Source: Atrina japonica (Eukaryota; Mollusca; Bivalvia; Pterioida; Pinnidae). From it: a stretch of 64,000 bases of DNA. A program made the translations under genes and the position numbers. The stretch covers positions 434,001-498,000 of the forward strand of contig BROG01000339.1 in the NCBI GenBank assembly GCA_030159075.1, in the 5' to 3' direction. Position 1 is the first letter of the stretch, and each line of letters starts with the position of its first letter. Positions 28,301 through 41,758 of this stretch are shown piece after piece. The notes under the pieces were generated by a model. The model worked only from the letters and a program-made list of their open reading frames with translations. It was not told the origin of the DNA and did not search any database.

Positions 28301-28714
28301 CAACTCTTATTGACCAAAAGAGTGAATGAGTTTATAATATGAACTTTGTAAAGAGGTCATTTGCATAAATAAATGTTCTGGTCAATGTTAGCCTTCCTTA
28401 CTATTGATTTGATAAAACAGGTGTGAATTTTTCTTATTCACAGATCTTGACCAATATGACAGGAATTACTTATACATTATGAAGATGATAGAAGCAACAT
28501 GGGACTCATACTAAAATTTTTATCTTTCTATCAAGTTACTTTTAATTGATGTATCTATGTATGACATTATCTATTTAACACTGAATCAATCTATCAATCA
28601 CAGACTCTATCTTTCTGTGCATCTATTAACATAATGAAGATCTTGCCTATATATAAATTCACACAGGTAATACTCTAAAGAAGGCATGTATGTGTAAATG
28701 TGCATGTATGTGTA

Positions 28715-28803
<89 letters not shown>

Positions 28804-31032
28804 ATTTAGCAATTCATTCAGAAATGTTAAAAATGTCTTATTTGCAATTTCACATGTCTGAAATGTTTGTTTTCTTAACACAGCCAGTGGACAGCAAGCT
28901 TTCTTTCATTTTTGTGTATGTCTATCTTGAGAGAGAAAAAAGAGTTACTTTCACATCCTATAATTGTTCACCTCTCAATTGAAACATAACAGTGTAAACA
29001 AACCTACAATTATTTTTTTCACTTTATTTTTACTGCTGTGTCAGCTTCAGGGGTTTGGTCGCGTAACAAATTTTGTAGTATTTCTTTCAAGTCTTTGCTG
29101 GCGACAAGTTTAAAGAAACCAGTCCATTTCTTATAAAAAGATAATACAATTTTGAATGTAAAATTTTCAAAACATCCTCTAGACATAAAATTCCATAACT
29201 GACACCATTATTAAATTGAAATGTTCTTTTGTGATGAGCGGAAAGAAATGAAATGTAATGTACAGGAAAGCATTAAGTTGTTAGCATAATTCTGACCCAA
29301 CGCAAACATTGCAAAGTCAATATTTAAACAACTAAGAGAAATTTTATGTTGACATTGATAATGGAGAGTGTTTGTATATGGAACTGACCAGTCTAATTAG
29401 ATCACAAAAGCCCCTACCCATACTATATAAATTTGGGAGGAAAGGGGGTATACCTTTGACCAACTTAGACCAAGCTAAACAGAGATGATATAACAACAAC
29501 ATGAGTAAAAGCTGAACAATTGCAGGTGTTTATCTAACCCCCAAATCTCATTTTTACCTCAAGTGTTTAAACTTTCTCCAGTTATAGAAACGTTTGCAGC
29601 TTTTGTGTATCTTGATAGGAGCAACTTAAATCAATTTCCATTAAAATAAAATTTTCAACTGCTAAGTGCATCTACAGCTGTGTTGACCGACTTCTAAAGA
29701 CCAGAATACAATTGCAAAAAATAAACAAAAATGAATTTCATTTGACTAATTGTAAAACAGCATACCATTTTTTTCGACATGAATTGATTCTATTTTCTTA
29801 TGTATGTAAGTCATATTTTTGTTGTAAAATGTAAGTGAATATTTTATGAAATTGTTTAAGAAACTATCTAATTCCAGGGGAGTTAATTCTAAAAGTTTAG
29901 TTGTTAGATTATAGTTTTACATATCTATAGGTGAAGTTCCACAAAGTTTGATTGATTTTAAAGCAAATACTGTGAAGATTCTTCCATCCTCAAGTATCTG
30001 AACAGTATGCTCTTTCCTAACTGCTTAAGACCAGTCTATTATGGGCTGTGGGGGAAAAGGGTTTATGTCACACTAACTATAAAAAGTAACCTTAATTTAA
30101 TTTTTCACTGGAAAGATCTGTGAGTTTCATTTCTTATGCTTAGCATTCTTGTAACGAAGTCTTACATATGATCTGACCTGAAGTTGAAAATTTACTCAAT
30201 ACTCAAGCTTAAAGAAATGATAAATGTTTCTCTTGTTCAGTCACATCCAGTGTTTTACAAACAATTAAAGTTTGAGCTTGAGTATTCTGTAAATTAGATG
30301 ACTTCAGGTCCTGGTACATGTACCACAAAATAGACCTGGGACCCCTGCATGCAATGACTCTAACAAGCTTACCAATTTCACTTTTGACAAAAGTGAGTGG
30401 GATTTTATTAAAAATGCTGTAATCTATCATAGAGAATGTATCTTCCGAGTATAACAGACAACAGTTGATAACTATTTGTGACTGATTTTATTATCTTATG
30501 AGAAAAAAACATTAAAACAGAAGCCGTAACAACATTATCATACAGGGGTTGAATCTCAGTGAAACAAAACAAAACAAAAACAACTGATGAAACCAATGAA
30601 GAGAGATAAACGGGTATATGGATAGATAAATATGGATCAAAATGGTCTAATATTTTGGATTACACCTACACAAATTTGAATTTGCAGTCTGGTTAATTAT
30701 TGAAATTTTTCAATGTACTGTAATAAAAATTCTATTTTTGGACATGAAAAAATGCATGTTAAATTGAGGATTCCTCTATATCAAAATCATTGTGTGTGAT
30801 AAATGTAAACACAAAATTTAATGATGATGTACAAAGCATCTCGAGTATTATTATTTAAAAAAAATGCATTGTAAACTTAGGACTTTCACCATGCTGCCCA
30901 ATGTTTCACTGTAAACACACAAACACACACACACACGTATATACACATATATATATATATATATATACACATATATGTATGTGTATGTGTGTATGTTTAC
31001 AGTGAAACATTGGGCAGCATTGTGAAATTTGA

Positions 31033-31083
<51 letters not shown>

Positions 31084-34000
31084 AATGCAATCTAACACTC
31101 TACAAACATATGTACAAATAAGGAGAGAGAAAACAAGAGCTTATAGAGTAACATTTGGTTATTATTATTTATTGAGATTTGATTGCCTAGTGCATGATAA
31201 AGACACCCATCATTTACATCTGTACAGAGAAAGTAAAGCTTTCTTGATATATAAAATGTGTCTTTAAGAAAATGACTTGAAGTGGAAGAAGTCTCAATGG
31301 AAAATTATGCATGTGATTCATCAAGTGTCACACTTTACATATGAGAGAAATAAAGCGTGAATCATTGAATTGCTGCAGTCTGTTGCGATGGCTTGTTAGC
31401 TACATGTTGAATTTGGAGCCTGTTGCACACAATTCGATGGTCATACGTATAAGATTGGTTTATTTGTTTCAATTTGTTTAGGTCCTTCTAAAAATTTTTC
31501 ATTTATATACCAAGTAGGTATATCTAACTGTGAGGGAAGTTCCAAAAATTTGAACCTATACACTATCTATATAAATTTTGACCTATATCACTTGTACAAA
31601 ATGCAGTGAGGGTTCTTTAAGTAGCCCCACCTACCACTAACCTAATTTTAAGTTTCATCTGAATAACATGTGACTTGTACTTATGATGAGCCTACTACAG
31701 CACGCATCAAATTTGTGGTATCTTCAAATTTTAAAAAGGGCTAAGGGAGTATGAATTCTGTATTTATGTAAGACCCGTCGTTTCTCCCCAGATACATTGT
31801 AGCCGGGTTCTCTCCTCCACCATTAAAAATTGCATGCAGTTCTTTTCTATTGCCTCTTCTCAAAGACCTAGCTCTTTCAGAACAAATTCATATGCCTTAA
31901 GTACAAATTTTGTTTAACTGGTGTTTGCATTCCAAAAAAATGTTCACCAGTTATACAAAGAAGCCAACCTTTATCGTGTACATAAATATATATTTGAAGT
32001 ATGCCAGAGAGGTAATAAAATATGAGTGTGGTAAGTAGAAAGTGGAATTGCAACTCTCATGGTAAGAATATGAAAGCCCCATTCCTCGGGTATCCTTCGA
32101 GCTGGATAACCATATTCTTATCACTTGGACAAAATTTCCTGATCCACTGTACACACTCATGCAAGATTCTATTAATCAAAGACAACTATATTTAACTTGA
32201 TTACATTTTTTATTAAATTTATCAATTTAATGAGAGCTTTATTTTCATTGATTTTACTTTATTTTGATTGGCTTAATGAAAAATATCAATGTAAACTGTG
32301 GTATTTTTCATTAAGCCAATCAAAATACGGTGCCAGACCACTAATGAAAATCCGATTAATTAATCCCATCTATAATTTAATGATAATTTTCAATTCATTG
32401 TTTGATTATAAACTGATCACATTTGCTAACAAATGCCAATAAATGGTGATGCCGTGGTAAAAACTTTTTAACATGTACTGTAGATATGATGTATCAAGAA
32501 GGGATTTTTGTGTGAGCTATTTAAAATGCTGTATCGAGGCTACACAAAATGGCTTCACACAGACTTGATCTGTATCGACTAAAAAGCAGGCGATATTATG
32601 TTTTGATGGAATGGGTTTAAGTGGTCATAAGGCAAAGGAAATGTTTAATGTATCCACTATCTAGGTCAACAGTTCAAAAGTTTTTAAAAAGATTCAGTGA
32701 CACTGGAGATACAGTACAGAAAATGAACTTCGAATTGGGCAAACTTCGAAGTGAGTTTGCTGTCCAGGTCTATCGATAACTTTGGCATGATCTTTGAGGC
32801 ATCAAGTGATGTATTTCAATCAAAACCACAGGGGTGCGGATATCTTTTCCAGAGCGTAATATTTTCATTGATCATATAATGCTCTAAAGAGATTTTTGAG
32901 CCCTTGTGTCAAAATATGGTTTGTTTACAATTCACAAGCCATAGAATATTTGACAATTGTTTTTGAATAACATGTTTATTACATCGAGTGAGGCATAAGA
33001 ATACATATTTAAAACTCGTGCTACGCACTCATGTTAAATATGTATTCTCCTGCCTCACTCGCTGTAATAAACATGTTTTCAAAAGCAATAGTCAAATATC
33101 CTCTATTTAAATCTTGTGTTCTCATCACTGATATATTCACTCTTCTATATACCGGTAAGCTATTCTCAAAGTAGCATTTTTCTCTTTCTACTTTATATTT
33201 ATAAAGTGTAATTCATAGACTTATTTAATGTGAATTGCCTCGATTTCACTTCAAGAAACATTCATAAACTACAGTATATCAATCATTCATAATAACCAAA
33301 ATTCTATCAATAAGGGGAATTATAAAACGAAAATAATAAATAAAAACATTGACTCAATGAATAGATTAACCCGACATCAAAGACTTCCAAAAAGGGAAAA
33401 ACTATTGTATTAAATCAATAATATCTTAACACATCTTAGTCTGATGTAAAAAAAAGAGAATATATTAACAAGTTTCCTCAGGTAGAACATGCATTTTATA
33501 CGGTTGGTGAAAATTCATATACAAACATTGCACTAGCATAAAGAAAAACAAATACTCTTATAGGCTATTCTTTTTTTACCAAATAAAAAACATACAATAT
33601 TAAATTGAGGAAAATAAAGAGAGAACTGTGTCATAGACTATGTTATTTGTTTTCCATATTTCTTTTGTTATTACTTTCTTTATTTAAGGCATAAGAATGG
33701 TGTTATCATATGTATCGATACCATTTTAGGGTTTTTTAAACTAACCTGAAAATAAATAGCTCTGTTTACAATATGTGCATGTTACATTTGTTGCTTTTCT
33801 CTAGAACTAACTATTTCTCTGAGCATTTAATATCTTTTTCCAATTTCATATACCACATACATGTAAGAGGAAAACTAAGGGTAAATACATGATTTATTGT
33901 TTATATATTAACAATGTTTATGAAATAGAATTAAAAAATATTTCTCCCATTGTTCACAGATTTTCCCTTCATTTTAACGGGGAATGATTTCCTTGTCAAG

Positions 34001-37000
34001 CCCTAGGTTACTGACAAGCTGCACACACACACTATGACGTTACAATACAATTTATGATGCATGGTGTCTGTGGCTTCTAGTGAATAATGTTAGATTTTAT
34101 TGGCGTAGATCTACATATAGGGGCCTACATGTATTTAAAATATGGGAGAAAAATAATCAGCCCCAGCTTTGAGGAAATGACAGAGAAATCTCAATCAAGG
34201 GTAAGATTCTTGAATGACAAACGGTCGGCAAGTCTCAGGTTCGTCATTGAGAATCTTGCCCTGGATTGAGATTCCTTTGTCATATCCTCAAGGTAGGGGT
34301 AGATTCTTTTAATCTTTAAATGGAGCATTTTAGTAAATGAAATAGTCTGCTGTGGTTTGAGAATTTTGTGTGCCAGAGTCATATGATATTTTGAACCTGG
34401 GTTCAAAACATTGCTATGAAATATTGAATCTCTACATGATATTTTGATCTGCCTTTGTATATGTGCCTTATTGTTTATATTTATGCAAAATCTAAACATC
34501 TTAACAACGAAAAATGATATTTTAACCAAATGAGGGAGGGTAGGGATGTCACAGCCCCCTCCCTCTGGCTGCTCCTATAAGATTTACTTAAAATTAGATG
34601 TGTTGAATCAAAATATCATGCTACTCCTATTGTTGCTGTTTGGAACTAAACGAGTAATTCATTGATCAAAAGCTCAATCTCGGGTATTGCAGTCCTTTTA
34701 TGATAATTCCCAACCCACCAACCAACAAACAAAATTTTAAAAATAATCTATATTTAATCTACTTTTCTATTGTAGTCTTTATGATTTAACTACAGAGATT
34801 GTTTTACTGACATAATTGTTTATGAGCTATGATTATGAGAACGACAACAACAGTTACGGTGAAAGATAAGATTTTTGTACTTTCCTAATGAATAAATAAA
34901 ATGCCCTATTGAGCGCTTCACCCCTCATATATCATGTTTGTTTTACCTATAAATACATGTAATTTATATTTGTTGGAGGAGGGTGAAAAAGGATATAGTT
35001 TTTATTGATGTCTTAATATTCAGATATTTCTGTGTTTATACATAAAAATAGTTTTTACTATCTGATGAAGTTTTGCTAATTGTATAAATTATGATTATAA
35101 TGTGATAGGAGAGGGATGAAATTAAAAGAGTATACAATAATAATAATACCAATACGGATACTACCACATATACATCTACTTGTAATAATAATACAGTGAG
35201 ACCTGTCGTGAAAGACCACTCTCATAAGAGACTGCCTGTCTTGAGAGACCACATTCTGATAACCACTTCATCAAATAATCCTTTTGATAAAAACTCTTAT
35301 AAGAGACCACCTTTCTTTAAATACCACATGACACATTTTATTGGCCTATGACATCGTCTCTCAAGGCAGGTTCCACTGTACCAACAACTATAATAGCAAT
35401 AATGCAATGAAAAATACAGAAAGTAAATAAAAAAAACTCAAATTATGGAAATGTTTATATAAGTATTGTAATGTTAAATTATCATATGACAAACTATCTT
35501 TATTTTTCTTTCTGGATTTAAAATTTTTTCAGTTTTGCTCATGAAATGTCTGGACATGTTTTGTTTTCTTTAGCAGTAATGTGCATGAAGCGATAGAGTT
35601 ATCTGAATCAAGAAGATGTCGCCTGTGATGAAGGAACTACTCAATGATAGATACAGTACCATAAGAATGATCGATGATCAATGATGCTTTCTTTTATCTG
35701 GCAGAAGCAAGAATCCCTAAAAACAAATAACTCAATATCAAATGTAGAAAAGAGTATTCCTACTGAGCGCATTTAGTCTTCTTCTAAAAATGACATCTAT
35801 TTGAGAATCAGTGGAAACAAAAGTTACAGGAGATTACAGAAAAATCATTACTTTGACAAGGCAGCTTTGCTCTGAAGCTTAATCAGCTGACATTGGGAAG
35901 GAAATGATGTTTAATAACCAAATATGTCTGTGTAAACATACGCTTTATTGTCGCACTGACTAATCTCCTCTCACACTTCTCATTCTAGCACTTCTGCGTT
36001 TCTTACAGAAAGTGGAGCTGTCTTCTATTGTGTCAAGCAAAAACAGATATTGGCAAAGTCATAAAATCTCACTTTCTTATATTTCTCAGGTGTCTAATTT
36101 TGACTGCATTTAGCTGAAAAACTTTTGTATGTGTGGCAAGCTTCTATTCAATGCATGTTTGCTCAAGAACTTTTCCCCCCAGTAAATGCAAAAATTTAGA
36201 AGTTTTAATCAATAATGAAACAAATCACTGTCAAAGTCATCAGATGGATGTGACATCATACTAACTATTAGTACTATTAGCTTACAATGGTGACCCTGTA
36301 GATGATGTCAACCTGCAGTGATGACATCATATTGATGCTGCTGTATTTTTTATCAATTACTATATAGCTGGAAATTTTTGCCCCTGCATTTTTTTTTTGC
36401 CTTTTTATAACACAAATCATATTCACCGAGTTTTAAATTTGTCCTTAATCATTATAATGTCACGTTTCACATGTATGTCTATGCTTCAATTGTTTAGCTT
36501 GAAAATTTTGCTTCCATTTTAAATTCACATTCTCATCTAAGGGCGAAAATGGCAAAAAATACACAGGAGTGAAAATGTCCAGGTATACAGTATTGTGACA
36601 TATTAACCTGACAGCATTAGTATCCTAAAATTGTAAATAAACCAGCTGAAATGTCATGCTAAAACAATGACATGGTACTGAAAATGAGTATACCAGTAAT
36701 CACATTTTAATTATTAACACATATTAACCTAGTTGTGATATACTTTAATGAAGACATCATATTTACACAATATGGCATTTTCATGATCCGGAATGGTTCA
36801 GATAATACAGTGTGTTGATCATGTGACATTTAAAAATTTAGGGCACTTTTGCCACAGTAAATATAAAGTAAACCATAGTAGAAAATGTATCAAAAATTCA
36901 AAAAGCAAGTGCTGATGTTTGCTGCCATGTTGTAATCAGATTCAAGAGAGAAAAACAAATCAGATAAATGTCCATGGCTAACAATGATGTAAACTTTGAG

Positions 37001-40000
37001 TCAAACCAGGTGTAAACACCTAGCCAACAACTACCAAGATATAAAAAAATTCTTATGAATTAAAATATTAATTGTAGTATATGTTGTATTAATCTGAACA
37101 TTATTATTTTATCAACTGATACAAGGACTACTACACTATGGAATCATATTAACCAAATTATGATATGGAATTTGAATGATGACATCATACTGACCAAATA
37201 GTATTATCTCATTATAACTATGACATCATACTGACCAAGCTGTGATATGATATTTTAATGATGACATCAAATTGTCCCAATATAAGTATCTCACTATTAC
37301 TATGACATCATATTAACCAAGCTGTGATATGAATTTTAATGATGACATCTCATTGACCCCAAAAAAGGTATCTCACTATAACTATGACATCATATTAACC
37401 AAGCTTTGATATATTTTAATGGTGACATCACATTAACCTAAAAAAGGTATCTCACTATTACTATGACATCATATTGACCATATGATATTTTAATGATAAC
37501 ATCATACTGACCCAATCCTGCTTTTCAATTGTGGCATTACACTGGCCTTGTTGAAGTTGTGACACCACAGACAGTAGGCCTGTGAATTTTTTTAGCAGGA
37601 TGTAAAGCAATAATATGATTAAACAAAACAAACTGAAAATATATTATTAACTCATTCACCCCTAAAGACACAATTGGACCAACCTAAATAATTGTTTTAC
37701 TGTAGAGTCCATTATTTTCAGGGGTTGATGAGTTGAAAGCATCAATGCTTGGCAAACCAAAGTCACTCTTAAATTCTAGGATTAAATATGACCAGGCCCA
37801 GCACCATAAACATAATCATAATTGGCAATTATTTTCTAGGAAACCTAGGGTTCATCCGCAGGCCGTAATTGACTACGTATTTCAAGTAGATGGATTTACA
37901 TGTACCGATCTTGCTGTGTCGGAGATAATTATCAGTGTTCAGGATAGACCAGTTTATTAAACAAAGGTCTTTTAGCTGTTGAAAAATATTACAGGGTTAC
38001 CCCCCCTAATGTTCTCAACGGATTTTGGACGTTTCACAAAATACCCCTGGGACTGTCAAATCCGCGGATCCGCGGAAAAATCTCATCCCTGCATAATAAT
38101 TTACTAAAACCTTTCATCCCTAAGTAATCTAGATGGTATGCTCTTCATTATTATTTAAGGCCAGTCTATTATGGTCTGTAGAGTTGAAAGGGTTATGTTG
38201 GTGGATAAGTAAACATTGGTGAATCCAAAAATATTGCTAAACAGACCTAGTTTTAAGAATTTGCTCAGCCTTTGAGTTTTATAATGTTGGCCCTGTCTGG
38301 GATTCAGTGTACTATATGTGTTCCCTTATTATGAAGCAAACATTGAGATATGGATAATTCCTTTACGATTCTGAACAGAAGATGCAAGTTTTCAGGATTT
38401 AAATAAAATTAATTAAATATTTTAGAAATTCTAAATAAAAATTCTAAATTTCATGATGTATGTATTTACTATTCAATTGCAACAGTAAATTATTAAACAA
38501 AATTGCTATAAAATTTGCAGTTTTGAATTCTTCAATTTCATGATTTAAATAAAATTATGAAAATCTATCAATATTATAGTTCTGCAAATTCTAAATTTCA
38601 TGATGTATGTATTTACTATTCAATTGCAACAGTAAATTATTAAACAAAAATTGCTAAAAATTAATTATTTGCAGTTTTGATCTGCAATACCCTTCATTTT
38701 CGTATTCAGTTCATACAAGCACCTTTTTTTCCCATGAAATATATATGATACCATGTGGCAAAGTTATAACACTAGGTTTGTATATACTTGTTTATACAAT
38801 TAATCTGTCTCCTGAGACATAATTTATGATGTAACTTAGAGAAACATTGTTACATTGTTTAAATGACTAATTAAATACAATGCAGATGTTGTCTTAGAAT
38901 ATACATGTACATGTATCAGGGGTTAATAGACCCTTTATTGTACAGGGTCCTGTGCCCTTTCAGTTGGGAGTTTTACATCCAAATAGGCCAAATAGGTAAA
39001 AAAAAAAAACTGGTTATTTTACTCTAACTCAAAACAGTAACAACACACAAATCCAACTTCTTTTATTTAACTGACAACATAGTTTTCATTTGAAGACATG
39101 CAGGTTTTGATTGAGTGGTACTTAAAGTTGTGAGATTCTCCTTTGTTGTTGTACCAAATGTGGACAGTACAGTGAACATATTTGAGAAATTGGGTCAAAA
39201 CTGAATAAAAAATCAGTGAATTTTGTAATGGGAATGGGACCCTTTACCAGATCCTCATGTTGATGATAATTAATCCCTGTGTAGTGAGATAAACACAACA
39301 AAGCCTGTTTCAGTTTGTTTTTACAGTTTCATGTCCTGCTCAGAATTTTCCACTTATAAAGGGAACATCACCAGCTATCGGTGAAGTGCTACAATTTTTT
39401 CACAAGATACTGAGGGTTCCCTAATGTGCCACGCCTATCTTGACATGGTCTGACGTTTAATACCACAAAGACCTGTGACATTTTTTTCTTATGAAGCTTA
39501 ACGAAAACAGAGTAATCAAAGATTACTAAGCTGGACTAGCAACATTATAATTTACCTCCTCCTCAAATTAACCTGACCACAACCAATCCTTTTATCCACA
39601 GCACTAATAATAGACTCAGTCTAAAAAGATACATGACTACTCCACCATCTGAAGCTAAAATCGTAAGGTATAAATGTTATGAAAGTTGAGGTGATATATG
39701 AGTACATGTGGTTGAAGTAGGTAAACCTAACCTCAACTAATCATCTTAATCACTCTTGTTAATTTTTGCTTGAAACATAAATGCCCTAAAAAAAATTAAG
39801 TGCAAAAAGTGCTAAATATTAACTGCAAAAATGTTTCCAGCTGCAAGAGTGTAAAATACTGACAAAATAAGATTGGTTGAGGACAAAATTTGTCAAGAAG
39901 AGAAGATTGGTTTTAGTCAGGTTAATTTGGGGAGGAAGCATTGTAATCTTTGAATCTTAGAGCCAAATTCACCCTTTCAACAAGACCATAACAGACTGAT

Positions 40001-41723
40001 CTAAGACAGCAGAAAAGGGTATTTCATTTAGATACTTAGCAATGGAATGGTTTAAGTCTCGTTTAAAAGACCTATGGTTATTTCCTTGTCAAGTGCTTTG
40101 TGAAGAAACAGGTATTACATTTGTACCTACATCAAAATGTCTCAGATATGACACAGATAAGACACAATCTCCTGCCTCAAACTACTGGTACATTTGAACC
40201 CCCCCCCCCCAAAAAAAAACAACAACAAAAAACAACAACACAGAAATGAAAAAAATTAATGCTTAATAGAGAAAGTTATAATGAAATAAGATAAGAAATG
40301 ACTTCAAACGAAATGTTTTCTTATTTTTGTTTTATTTGAGGTTTTCAGTAGTTTTTAATGGTGCTGAAGATAACCTGGTTTTGAAATGAAAAAAAATCGA
40401 TGTGACAAATTAATGCACAGTAAGCAGGCAGTGAGAGGGCATTATTCTGATATCAGCTAAAATTTACTATTGCTATATTTGTATGTCTAAATAGATGCCA
40501 ATTAAAATGGAGTACATAAAATTTAATTAGCTATCAGTTTCAATTTACTTTAATCATACTCACAATAGTGAATGAAAGTAAACCAGGAAATAATGTGAGC
40601 AAAGGGAGGCAACTCCTAAAATTCATCCCTTCAATTTTTCTTTTGTGCTCCAAATTGGAAAATTTGAAGGATATATTGTTGTTGAGTGGGTAATGAGAGG
40701 AATAATCAATATACTTTTAAAATTTTGTATCTACACTTTTACCAACTTTGAATTAGCAATTTTCATCTGATGGACAACTTTGAATTAAATGGATAACTTT
40801 GACACAACAATTAAAACACTAATTGTCAGAAAGCATTTATTTTCAAACCTACAATAAGTTTATGGTCATATATTTTATTTCTTTAAAAATCTGAAAAATT
40901 CTATGATACTATACTAGCAGTAGACTTCCATCAAATAAAATCAATTATGTAAATTTAGATTTTGATCATTAAAGGCATACAATTTGTCAAAATGTAACTT
41001 TTTATTTTTATATAAAGTTTCAAATATATGCATTTCATGTTTTATTGAAATAAAATGTTCTTAAAAAATCCTGGGTTATATTTTTTTAATATATAAATTT
41101 TGAATAGTATTTTACATCACACTCAACAATTTTTCAGTTATATGGTGGTGACCAGATATTAATGGTGGAGGAGAGAGTCTGGTTACACAGAAAGAGACCG
41201 CCAGCCTTCCGCAAGTAAACTGGCAAATTTTCTCACAAAAATCTGCTTACGTTCCAGCAGGACTCAAACTTGCACTGACAGGAAGTGAGAGACTTCATGA
41301 TTAAAAGCATGAATGCTTTAACTTCTGGGCCATGGAGGCTTCTGGGTTGCAATAAACTTGTTATAATGTTTTAATTTGTGAAAAGAAATCAAATGTGAAG
41401 AACAGCTGAGTTAACATTAGATATTCTTTCATGAATGCAAGAAATATCAATCATCTGTGTATTTATTTAATTCTAGGCAATATATGCATGATGTGTTAAA
41501 AATTTCTACATTCATATTTTTTTTTTGTAGTTTTTTAATCAAAGTTTAGGTCTAATCACAGGATATATATTTTTAACAAAATGACAGCCTGTATGCCCTT
41601 CAAAGGCAATATTTTATTCATTATTCATTAACATACTTTGATGACATTTTGGGGGAAACTGTTAAATCAACTCTTAACCATTTTGATGCAATACAAGAGG
41701 CATAACATTTGTCTAACATTTGA

Positions 41724-41758
<35 letters not shown>

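Noticed and set aside
34191..34529. 112-codon minus-strand frame and a complementary-looking plus-strand frame
   Set aside because: Their shared SQSRVRF/SQSRARF peptides come from the two arms of the fold-back element at 34168-34292.
35930..36060. Possible exon in the 24.9 kb intron
   Set aside because: The region is a little less AT-rich with acceptor-like text, but the flanking exons join perfectly without it and no frame matches the family.
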